A DNA stretch of 64,000 nt from Catonia carolina (taxonomy: Eukaryota > Arthropoda > Insecta > Hemiptera > Achilidae). Below, piece by piece: positions 1 to 13,700 of this stretch; within the stretch, counting starts at the first letter, position 1; each line of letters begins with the position of its first letter. Both the position numbers and the translations under genes were made by a program. The stretch is taken from positions 110,132,319 to 110,196,318 of the forward strand of contig JAQMRL010000003.1 in NCBI GenBank assembly GCA_035578175.1. Reading direction: 5' to 3'. Below the pieces are notes generated by a model, which worked only from the letters and a program-made list of their open reading frames with translations, searched no databases and was not told the DNA's origin.

Positions 1-378
1 AACGGCGGAAAATCATATGTCAACAATCGCCGACATCGAATTCGTCATCGTCATCATCGTCGTCGGCGATGAATTGTTCTAGTCATAATAGTATTCATCA
101 CCAGGATTCGTCGACTAACAATACGGTCGTCGTTAAAAGTGAACCGAATGCGATCGCCGGAAGTAATCAGCGATATAATCATCATCAACAACAACAGCAA
201 AATTTAGGCGGTCAGCAACAACAGAATAGGACGTTTGCGAAGGTGTCGATACCGGCGAAACGGTTGCATCGTCAGACGACGTGGCAACGGGAACGGAGGA
301 TACGTCATGAAGCGTTGCAACGTATACATGAAGCGCAACTTGAAGCGGCTGATGTCAAAAGAGATCTGTTCCCTTTAG
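1..378 (+). CDS. INO80D: INO80D exon (5' boundary outside window)
   Basis: The frame is open from base 3 with no acceptor seen, so the exon continues to the left; the ATG at 69 is an internal Met. The protein has a Ser run, then Gln/His/Asn-rich low complexity (about residues 25-75), then a basic, probably helical segment and KRDLFPLG. The donor is CCTTTAG|GTAAGT with the exon ending at 378 (one base of a Gly codon), joined to 6531. The DLFP-LGLD motif across this junction matches vertebrate INO80D and confirms the splice. Confidence 0.9.
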
Positions 379-1695
379 GTAAGTACAAGCTGATTATTTT
401 CATATACAGTTCAGCCATTCTTAGTTTGCGCCTACTGTCAACAATTCTGCCCATAACAGACAGGTGGAGTGTCAAGTTATTTACATTCAATCTGTTTGTT
501 TCAGGGCTAAAATAAATAGTTCTGTTTCTTATCACATGGTCAGCCAATTAATTAAATGAGTGAATCATTTAAGAACAGAAGAGGTAGAGGTGTAAAAGAC
601 ACTAATCAGAGTTATTTCCTCTGAAAGTAATGAATTTTATTATACAGCCAGACCCTGTGGTGAATGAAGTGAAGGTGTCATTTGCAGAGTGGAAAATATG
701 TGCTTTTCAGAGGGCCCGGCATGCTGATAAGCATACTTTTCCACTCAGTGAGGAAGGCAATGGTAAACCACCTCACTCTTTGTTTTACTTAGTAAAACCT
801 CTACAGGTTCAAACCAGCCTTTCGGCTGATGACCTAAACAACAACAACAACTGTCAACAAACAAAAGCCACCTACTACAGGGTGCACGCTAGAGTCTGCG
901 ACTTTATAGATGTGTCGTATTCCTATTAAGTTGACTATTTTTTAAATTATAAGTACTTAAAGTACTAAAAACATCAGTCATGATATGATGTAGGCCTAAC
1001 AATTTCATTTAGAAAAAAAAATTATTATTTATTTTGTTGTTACTTTTTAATCAGCGTGTACACACTTTGATATAATGCGCATGCTCAGTGACGTCATTAT
1101 TTGTTTACATTAGGAGCAAACTTAAGAGAGGATGGACTTTAGATATTTTTAAGTACAAGTAATTTAAGTAATTACTAGGCCTAATGAATTTTTCTGTATT
1201 TTTCATTGAATTATTAAAAAAGTAATTAATTGTACTTACAGACTCCGGTTGACGGCTTTCGCCAAACCTACATTTACTGGTTTATTGTTGTAAAATAAAT
1301 TTTAAACTGTTTACTTTGTATTTTTTTTATTAAATAAGTATTTTCTTTGAAACGTATCTTATTATATTGTTTAAAAATATAAATTTCATATTTATTAATA
1401 ATTACATTTCATATCCCGCTATTCGAACCACTCACTATACAAACTTTTTGTTATAAGAACTTTGTTGTAACATTTTTTTCGCCTTGCATTACAAACTTTG
1501 CTTCACAATATGACGATTGTTATGTATGTATTTTTTACTTTCTCTTGCCTTTATGAATATATAGGAAGGAAAGTATTGTTTTCATGTCGATTTTTCGAAA
1601 TCGAGTTTTCACCGGATCTATACGTTTTCAGACCCCCTGAATCCAAAAAACATGTTTTTAGCGATTGGTCTGTGTGTGTGTGTGTGTGTGCGCGC

Positions 1696-1730
<35 letters not shown>

Positions 1731-4700
1731 CAGAATATCTCAAGAACGGAACATCGTACGAACTTGAAACTTGAAACTTAAGTTACATACCACTACCGGA
1801 CCCGACACGAACATTTTCATCAAAATCGGTCAACCGGAAGTAGTAGTTTATTCGTATAATTTTTCACTTTTTTGCGATTTTCTCAAAAACTGGTCCTACG
1901 ATTTTTTCTAAAATCACCTGGTTTACTACATTTTTTATGCTCTACAAGATAGGGTAGGCGCCATGTTTGCTGAAATTCTGCGTGAGGCTGTTTTTACGTA
2001 AAAACATTTTCTTTTTAAGATTGCGGCTTTAATATGCATTTTAGCGCAAAACGTTATATAATAAAAGTTGTAGAGAATGTAAAATTCTACAACTTTTATT
2101 TCGAACATTTTTTTGTATAACGCTTAGTTTAGCGGTAATTTGCGATTTTCTGTTTTTTTTCTCATGAAAACGTGAGGAAAATCGATTTTTTTTAACATTT
2201 CGGTCTTAGTATGCATTTTACGACAAAAGTGTATATAATTAAATTTATAGAAAATTAAAAGATCTACAACTTTTGTTTAGAGCATTTGTCTCTACAGAGC
2301 CTAGTTTTGCGTGAAAGCGTGATTTTCCGTTTTTTTTAAGCCAAATTGAGTTTTTCATTTTGCGTCATTCACTCATGATTAAAATAAGGTTATTTTTTTG
2401 AGGTTAGTGTTTTGTTTATTTCTAATATTTTATTAATAATGTTAGGTTTATTATTAATTATTTGCATTGGCAAGAGAAAGTTGTGTGAGTATTTCACACC
2501 AGATTTTTTTCCTAAAAAAGCGATCCAGTTTACCATTTGCTGTACTAGAATGTCATTTTAATAATTCGTGTACGCACACATACACAGTAGCGTGCAAATT
2601 AATCCGAACCCAGACGTTATGTAATGAAAAGTTACTTTATTTTTGAAAAAAAATATATGTACATTCTATTTGTTAATGTTTAATAATTAATATGGCCACT
2701 TTTATTGTTTATCAGTTCATGTATGCAATTTGGCATAGATTCAATTAGTGTACTGCACATTTTTTTAATTTGTTCGTCACGAAACCATACCGATGTTATT
2801 GCTGCAATGATGTTATTTTTTGTAGTACAATTATTCATTTATGAGAGTTGTTTTTTCACTATTGCCCAAAGATTTTCAATCAGGCTTATATCTGGGAAAT
2901 TACCTGGCCATGTCAACACTTCAAGGTTTTCTTGTTCCAAAAAATGCTTTCACTTTTTTGGCAGTATGTCATGGTGCTAAATCTTGTTGAAACGCTCCAT
3001 TGCCATGTGGAAATTTTGTTTGCAGTTGTGGCACAACCTTTGACTTAAGAATTTGGATATATTCATCGCTTTTTAACATACTATTTACTGGGACTAATGA
3101 ACAAGGTCCTTCAAATGTGAAACAACCCCAAAACATTTTTTTCTGGGGATGTTTAACTGATTATATGAGCCGGTAATGTTCTTTCATCTGTTGATTTCCG
3201 AACGTATGAAACCTTTTGCTCCTGAACGTTAAAATGGGATTCATTGGAGAACATTACATTTTTATAGTCTGCAACAGTCCACTTAGCATGTGCTTTGGCC
3301 CACAATAACCGTTTTTTGCACATTGCTTGGGTCAAAAGTTGTTTTCTTAGTCAGTCGACGAGCTTCATGTCGAGCACCAAGAAGTCGGCGTCTAACAGTT
3401 GTCATGTGCAAATTCGTTCCACTGGCTGCAAGTTGTCGATTTAAGTCCACAGCATTTAATTTTGGATTCACTTTACTTGTTCTCTCTATTAACCGATCCT
3501 GAGTCGCAGTGCTTTTTCTTTTACGGCCACATTTTCCTGTCCTTCGAGGTGAAAAGGAACGAGTTTCTCGAAATTGTTTCAATATAGCATTCACTGTCCC
3601 TAGTCCAACGCCACACTGTGAAGCTATTTGTTGTTGTGTCATACCGGTATACTCGGAGAGAGAAACAATTTTTGAACGTTTTCTTGGAGTTACATCCAGT
3701 TAAAATCGTATATTACATAAACAGACACAAAAACAATATGTAAATTTATCATAAAAAATCTGGTGTGAAACACTCACACAACTTTCTCTTGCCAATGCAA
3801 ATAATTAACAATAAACCTAACATTAGTATTAAAACATTAGAAATGAACAAAAACTAACCTCAAAAACATAACCTTATTTTAATCATGAGTGGAAGACGCA
3901 AAATGAAAATCGAACTCAATTTGGCTTAAAAAAAACGGAAAATCACGCTTTCACGCTAAACTAGGCTCTGTAGAGAAAAATGCTTTAAATAAAAGTTGTA
4001 GATCTTTTAATTTTCTATAAATTTAATTATATACACTTTTGTCGTAAAATGCATACTAAGGCCGAAATGTTAAAAAAATCGATTTTTCTCATGTTTTCGT
4101 GAGAAAAACAGAGAATCGCAAATTACCGCTAAACTAAGCGTTATACAAAAAAATGTTTGAAATAAAAGTTGTAGGTTTTCAAATTCTCTACAACTTTTAT
4201 TATATAAATTTTTGCGCTAAATTGCATATTAAAGCCATAATCTTAAAAAAACTATGTTTTTACGTGAAAACAGCCTCACCCAGAATTTCAGTAATCATGA
4301 CGCCTATCCGATCTTGTAGAGAACAAAAAATTGAGTAATCCAGGCGATTTTTAAAAAAATTGTAGGACCAGTTTTTGAGAAAATTGCAAAAAAGTGAAAA
4401 ATTACACGAATAAACTACTACTTCTTCCGGTTGACCGATTTTGATGAAAATGTTCGTGTCGCGTCCTGTAGTGGTATGTAACTTAAGTTTCAAGTTTCAA
4501 GTTCGTACGATGTTCCGTTCTTGAGATATTCTGTTCACATACACACACACAGACACACACACAGACCAATCGCTAAAAACAAGTTTTTTGGGTTCAGGGG
4601 GTCTGAAAACGTATAGATCCGGTGAAAACTCGATTTCGAAAAATCGACATGAAAACAATACTTCCCTTCCTATATATTCATATAGGCAAGAGAAAGTAAA

Positions 4701-7700
4701 AATGAAATACACTTGTATAAACTACTACTAATGTCATGAAATTGCTATAGAGACAAAGAACAACAACTTCACATTGCACAGACAGCTTACAGAATATGTG
4801 TGGTTAGCAGTGTAGCCACAACATAGAAAAAAAAACAAAAATTTTCCTTTGTTGGGATTAATTTGCACGCTACTGTAGTTTCACAGAAAAGCCTGTTTAA
4901 TTGTAGGCTTTGACCACTACTTTACAAAAATGGTTTTTGTCTAGCACTCCGCTAGATTCATCAGTTAATTTCTAACATCCAGTCCTTACATTATGTACTG
5001 AATCTTATCTCTTTGATTTCCCCTTTGTTCACACTCTTTCTTAAAAATCAATACACATTCAACCTTCTTGCTTTCAGTTTCAATCCTGCTTTACACCCAT
5101 GAAAAACCATGTTATCATTAAAGTTTCGAAGGGCTGGTTTTTTATGTTTCACATTTAATTTCAGTTTCGAGTTTGTTTGCTTCTGTACTTCACAATTTAG
5201 AATTTTAATTTTGAGAATGTCTTCGAAAGGTATGTCCGGGTCAGCAAAGAAAAGGAAACCATTGACCATTGAGATTAAAAAAGAAATTGTTTCTAAATTT
5301 GAACGTGGAATGAGACAGGTGGATTTGGCTTCAACGTATAGATTGAACAAGTCTGCTATGGCAACGATCATCAAGAATAAAGAAAGCATTAAGGCAACTG
5401 GTGTTGCAAAAGGTGTAACCAGGATTGACAAAACAGAAATTTAATTCATGATGACGTGGCGGGGGACACACCCTGCTATATGAACTCCACTTAAGAGCGA
5501 ATTTAATTTTGTATAGTGAGGTACAACTGTATATACGAGGGTAAGTCAATTATTATCCGCGATTTAGTTATATTTTTGTTTATGTTGGCAGTACTGTCGT
5601 TTTGCGTTGATGACGCTTGCCTTGTTTATTTGTGGTTATATGTATGCAAGTTTCAAGCTGCTAGGTTAGTTTTGTTATCGCTGTCTTGCTGTTAATCTTG
5701 GCTGCTCCGCTTTCTATTTGTACCAAAGGAGAGCAATGTTCAGTGATCCGTTTTTTGTGGTCGGAAGATGTATCGGGGCCGAAATTCGTAGAAGACTTTC
5801 GGTACAGTACGGGAACAGTGTTTTGTCACAATCCTGCTCCTTTTGATTATTACTTGTTTGATCTACTCAAAGAGACATTAATGGGCCGTCGATTTACCTT
5901 GGACAAAGCATTGAAAGAAGCGGTGCATTCCTGGCTCGCATTTCAACCAAAAACCTTTTATGAGGGGATTAGGAAACTTGAACAACGATGGACCAAGTGC
6001 GTTGAAAACCAAGGGGACTATGGCGAAAAATGATGTATTTGTAAGTTTCCTATTTGAATACAATAAAATTTTATAACTACGTTGCGGATAATGATTGACT
6101 TACCCTCGTACTTGCGACATACAAAAGTATAACTAAAAAACGGTAACTGGCCCTGTGTATTCGAATTATATTACTTTCTCTTTCTGTATATATTAATATA
6201 TAGGGAAGAGGAGTATTATTTTTATCTTTATTTTTAAAATCAAATTTTCACTAGATGTATATGTTTTTAGCGAATGGTCGGTGTGTGTGCGCGCGCGTGC
6301 GTTTGTGTTTGTGTGCGCGTGCTTGTGTATGAACAAAATATCTAAAGAATGGAATATAATACAAAGTTAAAACGTGGAACGTAAGTTAGGTACCACAACG
6401 GAACCTGACATTGCCATTACTAGACAGTGTAGGGTTTGTCCTTGATGCCTGTGCTGTTTTTCCGTTATTTTTTTACCCAGTTATTTTTTAGCCAAACCTT
6501 GTATTCAACAAGTTGTTTGGTTTGTTTTAGGTTTGGATGCTTCAGAATCGGACGATGATTGTTATGCGAACGGTGTAGATGATGAAAACGACGAAGTATA
6601 CCAACGCCATTGGTTCATGGGTTGTGGCGGTGCAGATTACGACGGCGCTGGCGTCAGCATCAGAGGTCGAGAATCACGGTTGACACAGTTGAGAAGCGAA
6701 CTGAGAAGACGGTTGCGGCAGGTATGGCGTGGTATTGAAAGAACGGGTGAACCACCGCCTGATCTGGTGCACGCTGTCGTTACGGCGGCTCGTACCCAAC
6801 CGACGGCTACCGCCATGCTTATTAATCCTCAGCATTTTGAGTCTGCGAATAATCAGAACAAACTTAACAGGTGTGTTTCTCATTCCCTTTGTATACAATT
6901 TCAGCTGTTCTTAGTTTACTCCTACTGTCAACAAACAAAAGCCACCTACTACAGGATGCACGGTAGAGTCTTCAACTTTACGGATGTCGTATTCGTATTA
7001 ATTTAACTATTTTTTAAAATATAAGTACTTAAAACATCAGTCATTATATGATATAGGCCTAACAATTTCATTTATAAAAATACTTTTAAAAGTATTTTGT
7101 ATTTAAATACTTTTGAAAGTATTTTGTTGTTACTTTTTATTCAGCGTGTACACATTTTAATATATTGTGCATGCTCAGTGACGTCATTATTTGTTTACAT
7201 TAGGAGCAAACTAAGAGAGGCTGGACTTTACATTGCTATTCTTGTTTAGGTCATAAGCTGAAAGGCTGGTTTGAACCTCGAGGGATTTCTAGGTAAAACG
7301 AGGAGTCAGGTCGTTTATTTTTAACTTCCTAACTGATGGAAAAGTGTGTTTATCAGCATGCCAGGCCCTCTGAAAAGCATCTACTTTCCACCCTGCAAAT
7401 GACACCTTCATGGCATTCACCAGAGAGTCCGACTGTATTATGAAATTCATTACTTTCAGAGAAGATAACTGTGACTAATGTCTTTTACACCTCTACCACT
7501 TCTGTTCGTAAAAGTCATATAATTGGCTGAACATGTGTTAAGAAACACAAATAATTTTTGTAGCCCAGGAACTAGCAGATCAAGTGCAAAATAATTTAAC
7601 GCTTTACCTCCCTGTTATGGGCAACAAAATACTGTACATAAACGTATAGATACAAAACATATTTTCACTTTTGTACTTGATGGTGCTGTATTAAAGTATT

Positions 7701-10700
7701 GTTTAAGGTATTGGAAGTATGGCATTGAATGATTCAATAACCTGAAATATGCTTGAGATTTAAACACTTTGTACAGTTTGTAGTGTCCTAAAGAATAGAA
7801 AGTAGCTTTCAGCTTGTCCTTATTTATAGATTTTCACTTTCTCTTACCAGAAAGTATTATACGTATATTATAAGTATTATACGGAAAGTATTGTTTTCAT
7901 GTCGATTTTTCGAAATCGAGTTTTCACCGGATCTACATGTTTTCAGACCCCCTTAACCCAAAAAACATGTTTTTAGCGATTGTTATGTGTGTGTAAACAG
8001 AATATCTCGAGAACAGAACATTTTATGAACTTGAAACTTAAGTCACATACCACTACCGGATGTGACATGAACATTTTCATCAAAATTGGTCACCCAGAAG
8101 TAGTAATTTATTCATTTAATTTTTCACTTTTTGCGATTTTCTCAAAAACTGGTCCTACGATTTTTTAAAATCGCCTGGTCTACTAAATTTTTTATGCTCT
8201 ACAAGATAGGGTAGGTGTCATGTTTGCTGAAATTCTTGGTGAGGCTGTTTTTGCAAAAAAACTGGTTTTTCTAAGATTACGGCTTTATTATGCATTTAAG
8301 CGCAAAAATGTATATAATAAAAAATGTAGAGAATTTAAAATCCTACATTTTTTAAGATTTCGGCCTTAGTATGCATTTTACGACAAAAGTGTATATAATC
8401 AAATTTATAGGAAATTAAAAGATCTACAACTTATATTTAAAGCATTTTTCTCTACAGAGCCTAGTTTAGCGTGGAAGAGTGATTTTCCGTATTTTAAAGC
8501 CAAACTGAGGTTGATTTTCATTGTGCGTCTTTCACTCATGATTAAAATTAGGTTGTATTTATTGAGATTAGTTTTTTGTTTATTTCTAATGTTTTATTAC
8601 TAGTGTTAGGTTTATTGTTAATTATTTGCATTGGCAAGAGAAAGTTGTGTGAGTGTTTCACACCGAATTTTATTGTTTTTTTTTATTTTTCAGGGCAAAA
8701 GTTTCTATGTTGGATGTGAAACAGTGTAGCCTTTGCCAAAGGAAAGCATTACCGTGCACGAGGCATTGTACTAAACACATTATGTACAATGTCGACCAGT
8801 TACTATTCGAATACTGCACTGGAAGACTGGACGACAAAACTCAGTGCCGAGTACCTGTGTTCGACATTGCTCATCAAATGCCGCTTTGTCCACAACATGC
8901 TAGGAAACAGGTATTTCAATTGTTTCGGAAGTGTTTTACGTTTTTGTTTTGTTTTGTTTTTTTTTCTTTGCTTGATGGCACTTGAAGATTAAGGCTTTCT
9001 GAACAAATTCTTTTGGAGTTCATCCAATTTGCCACGTAGCACACACACATTGAGCGTACTTTACATTAACCCTTTGGAAACAGACTGTTACTCGTTAAAC
9101 AGAAGAATTGCAAAATTCAAAATGCGCTCTCAAAACAACTGTTTTATTTAACGTCACTACTGATGAAAAATTATGAAAATATTACAGTTAATTCATATAA
9201 TACGTATGCGCCTTTTGAATATAATTACAATAAAATCGCTTGATTATTCTTTGCATTTAGGTGAGCGAAATTTTCAACTGCGAAAATTTCTGTGTTTTGT
9301 AAGGTAAAATGAGGACACAACACGGTGTCTTCACCAATTTATGTAAAAGAAACAAACGTCTCCGGACATAAAAATCAAAAAAACTAACTAAAAAAAAAAG
9401 GCTGTACCAGTCAAGATGTATCCCACCAACCAGTTGAGATGAAATACCTCAAAACTGATACATTCGGGGGCTGTAGCACAAGGTGCAAACAAAAACTCCA
9501 CCACCATGGTCAGAAGAACCAGGTATGGAAACGGCCAGGAGAAACCATACCCCAAAAGCTAGAATTAACGGTAGAGCAACACAACACTAAAATGCGGAGG
9601 CGAGATGATAAAATCTATGCCGGGTCAGATAAATGATTCATTACACAACACAAGAATATGAGTGACTTAAAGGTATTTATTAATAAAAACAAATAATAAC
9701 GAAAAATTATTAGCCCAAAACTGAGCTGGCCTAAAACGTAAAAATCAATAATAGCCTAGTGAATAAAATAAACTTATAAACTAACAATAGGTAATGATCA
9801 AATAAAATATTTAAACGTACACAAAACTTTTAATTACGAAACAGAAACAAGTTCTTAGAAATGTTAAATTATCAATGAAGAAAAACAGAATGTAAATACG
9901 AATTAATATTTTTGGAATGAATTTTTTTTTTTTACGGAAAATTATATTACTTTTATAGGTAGGGAAACTAAAAAATCTTTACTTAAACAAATATTAATAA
10001 TAAAAAAACTTTTACGTTATGAACATTAGATATTACTTTACTTTATAAAAAAATTACTTTATTTTATAAAAAAATTACTTTAATGGTTTAAAAAAAAAAT
10101 GAAAATATTTATGGTTATTCATGTTCATTGGCAAATCATCCGAAAAATCAAATCAAAACAAAACACACCAGTCCTAACAAAAGAATTAGGAAGGGGACCA
10201 CAGAGTTACAGAATTAACAAAAAAAAAATGTTCTAAAGTAAATAAAACTGAATTTAATAAAATGGAAACAAAATTTTAAAGAAAAAAATAAAACGGAATA
10301 AAAGAGATCCAAGATTTAGAATGGAAATTACGTAAAACAAAAATTCGGGTGATTTACCGAAGAACATAGAATAAACTAAATCTTAGTTTGATTCTATTTT
10401 TTAAATAATCAAATTAAACATATTACATTAATTAAATTTATTAATTAATTAAATTTTTTTTTATTTAAAGTCCAAAAAAAAGAAAGACTGAAGCTGAGAA
10501 AAAGGATACACGAATATCCTGAACAATGACTTAAGTGTTGGATGTAGATTTCAGTTGCAGTTAAACCGTACATCCCCGAAAATAATAGGAAATAAAAATT
10601 TAATCAAATTATTTAAATTAAAGAGAAAAATTAGGAAATAAAAATTTACATTAAATTATTTAAATTAATGAGGAAAATTAGGAATTAAAAATTTACATTA

Positions 10701-13700
10701 AACACCATATTAATTGTTAACCGAAAAGATCAAGAAAACAGACAAGCCAAAATATTTAAAAAAACCAAAATTCCGAACCAAAATTTAAATTAAAAATTTC
10801 GGTATTTAATTCTAAGAAATTCAATAATGAAGTTCATAATGGAAAAATTACCTGAAAAAATTCTAGGTGAAACAGTCGTCAAAGATTCCCAAGTCGAAAG
10901 TGAAAAAAAATTCACACACATAAGAAAAACGTAAAAAATGACCATACCCCCCTCTCCTACTGCAGGAGGCCAATAAACCAAGTCAGCGGACTCAGCGAAA
11001 AAAGGGAATAGAACGTAAATCGCGCGTGTCAAATAGAACTAATGTGATTTATTGAGATTGAAAATAATTAAATTAAATACAAGGAAAATATTTCAATAAA
11101 ATACGCAGTTGAATTAAAAATGAACTTTGAGACCGGAAATGCATAAATAATAAGAATCATACGATGAAATTCTTTTAAAGAAAAATTAAGTTTTAAATAA
11201 AGGTTTTTATAATAATGTTAATGAAAAAATTTATAAAATCACTACAGTATGTCCCAAAAGTAAGGTGAACATACGACTAGGAAATAATAGCAAATTTTTC
11301 ATTTAAAAGAAATGCAAAATTTATTTAAATCAAAATTCTAAGGGGTTTCAAAGATTTTGAAACTCCTTACAGTTTACTTAATATTTTTTACTATTACAAG
11401 CTTGAATTTCAGTTAAGCAAAAAAATTTATAAAACATGTTTTGTACACAAGAGTTTTCTGGAATAAATGTTATTTTTTTTTAAATTTCCGTAAATATTTG
11501 ACGACGTTATAAAATGTTCAACATGAGTCCATTTTCACATGATAAGGAAGCATGAAGGGATGGTATTTTACATTCTTTACGGTGATGTCACAGAGCCACT
11601 ATTATATTTAGGTTACAGCTGTAAGCAAAGCAATGTAGAAAATTCTTTTCCCTACAACGATGTGTTTTGAAAAATTCTGTAGGTGCCGTTAGAAGGAAGC
11701 CATTACACATCCTTTGCAACCCAGCAAAGTGTCGAATTTTTTGCCTATGTGATGGTAAACTCTCTCCTAAAAAGTTAAATAGACTGGTCTTCCCTTTTCA
11801 AGGGCAAACGCCGTAACAGAATCGTCATAGCTTCAACACAAACTAAAGAACATGCATGTATGTTGACTTACACATGAGCTACACGGATTTCCATTCAAAA
11901 CAAACGATTCCCAAACCATCAATGCCTACCTACACACTATAGAGTGAATAAAAATTTTCCCTGGTATGATATTCTACATCTGTAAACACTATTAGATGCG
12001 TTAAAGAATTCCCTACTAGAAAAGAACAATATTTACCGGTTTTTGAAATACACTGACCTGGCAGAAGCATGTTTTATCGCCCCAACCGCAATCCATTTGG
12101 CATCATCTAAAATTAGATTACCAGTGTGAACAGGGTTGAAGTAAAAATACGAGGTAAGTCCAGAAAGTTAGTTCCGTTTTACTGGTGAAAGAAAACAAAT
12201 ACGTATTAAGAAAAATATTTATTTCCATAGAATCTCTATTCTTAAGATTACTTTTGTACCTAAGTACCACCAGTTTGTAAGCACTTGTCATTCCGTGGCA
12301 TGAGCTTTTCTATTCTTTCATCATAAAAAGTTGCCACCTGTGATTTCAACCAAGTGGTTTTTGATCTTGTCAACCTTTTGCCAGCAAGATCATTTTTCAG
12401 GTACAAAAAAATAAATTAGTCACTAGGACCAAGGTCTGAACTGCATGAAGGGTGGTTAAAGTGTTTCCAGCCAAAATTGTTTAAAACTTGTGTCACATTC
12501 GCGGTGTTAGGGCAAGCCATTGCCTTGGATCTAAAAAAAAACTATGTCGTTGGTGAGCATTCCATGGCGCTTGTTCTGTATTGCATGACTTAGTTTTCTA
12601 AGCATCTCACAGTAAGCATTTGCGTTAACTGTTTCACCCTACTGTGAAAAGTCTAGTAAGAGAACACCATGTCTGTCGCAAAATACTACACATGATTTTG
12701 CAATTTGTCAAGATTTTTTTTGAGAACTACTTGTCGTAATCATAATACTCTTTTACAAGTTTCCACATTTTCTGTGTCCTATTTGTGAGGAATTCACTGT
12801 AGTTTATTGTAATTTATTTATGTTTTTTTTTCTTTCAGGAAAATAGTGTTAAAACGCCACCTGATGTGGCATCCAAGAAATCGCGTAAGAAATCTAAAGC
12901 ATCTTCGTTGTTGAGATCGACGAAACGAGGCAAAAAGAAGAAAAAGAAGCCGCCGACACCGGTCAGTATTGGCAGTGCGAACAACTCTAGTATCAAAAGT
13001 ATGGATAACCATCTGGATATGAACCATTGCAGTAGCCTCACGGACGGTGGTGACGGTTTGAACGGTATAATTATCGGCGATAGATCACCGGAAACGGTCA
13101 TGACTTCAGTCGGCATCATGCAGCAGCCGATGGTGAGCGGCGTTACGACGACTGCTTCGGCGGTACCGACTTCCATCGGTACCGGTAACGTATCATCTAA
13201 TATAATCTTGGACGGTATCGTGAACAATGGACGACAGCATGATCTGTTGACATCGGTGGCTGGGACGAAACTCTCTTCTAATACTTCTTCGACGATTTCA
13301 TCGTGCATTCCAGTGTCGCAGGTCGAGATTCAAGTACAACTAGAAGGTAAAAAAATTTGTACTGACAGTCCATTTTATTTAGTTCGTAATTATTTTTAAG
13401 TGTATTGCACATTGTTACAATTTCAAGGTTTTTCTAGCTGTAAATCAAAAGTTATAGCATTCAGAGGAAGGTAGCCTGTTAAAACAAACATAGTGGTAGA
13501 TGATATAATCCTGAAACAGATCTTACACCTCCAGTAGCCCATGCTGAAACGCCTGTTCTTTTATTACCTGCATACTCATTCAATCGCACAGAAACATTCT
13601 GTGCGCTAATTGACACTGGTAACACTGGCAATAGGAAAGCAGGGAACCTGCGTTCTTTGTGTTTTCACTCTAAGGCTACAGACTGATTCTCAGGATACTA

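Larger units (their letters stand above)
2586..4876 (-). mobile_element. Tc1-like transposon, interrupted by a family A element
   Basis: Terminal inverted repeats CAGTAGCGTGCAAATTAATC at 2586 and its complement ending at 4876. The transposase remnant lies between 2690 and 3705 on the - strand. A family A copy (3759-4698) sits between transposase start and right terminus, so the Tc1 copy is older than that A copy. The right end is followed by the TA expected for this superfamily; the left flank is CA. Confidence 0.8.

Noticed and set aside
69..515. A gene starting at the ATG at 69 and ending at 515
   Set aside because: The frame is open upstream to base 3, and there is a strong donor at 378/379 followed by repeat sequence; downstream codons are intronic.
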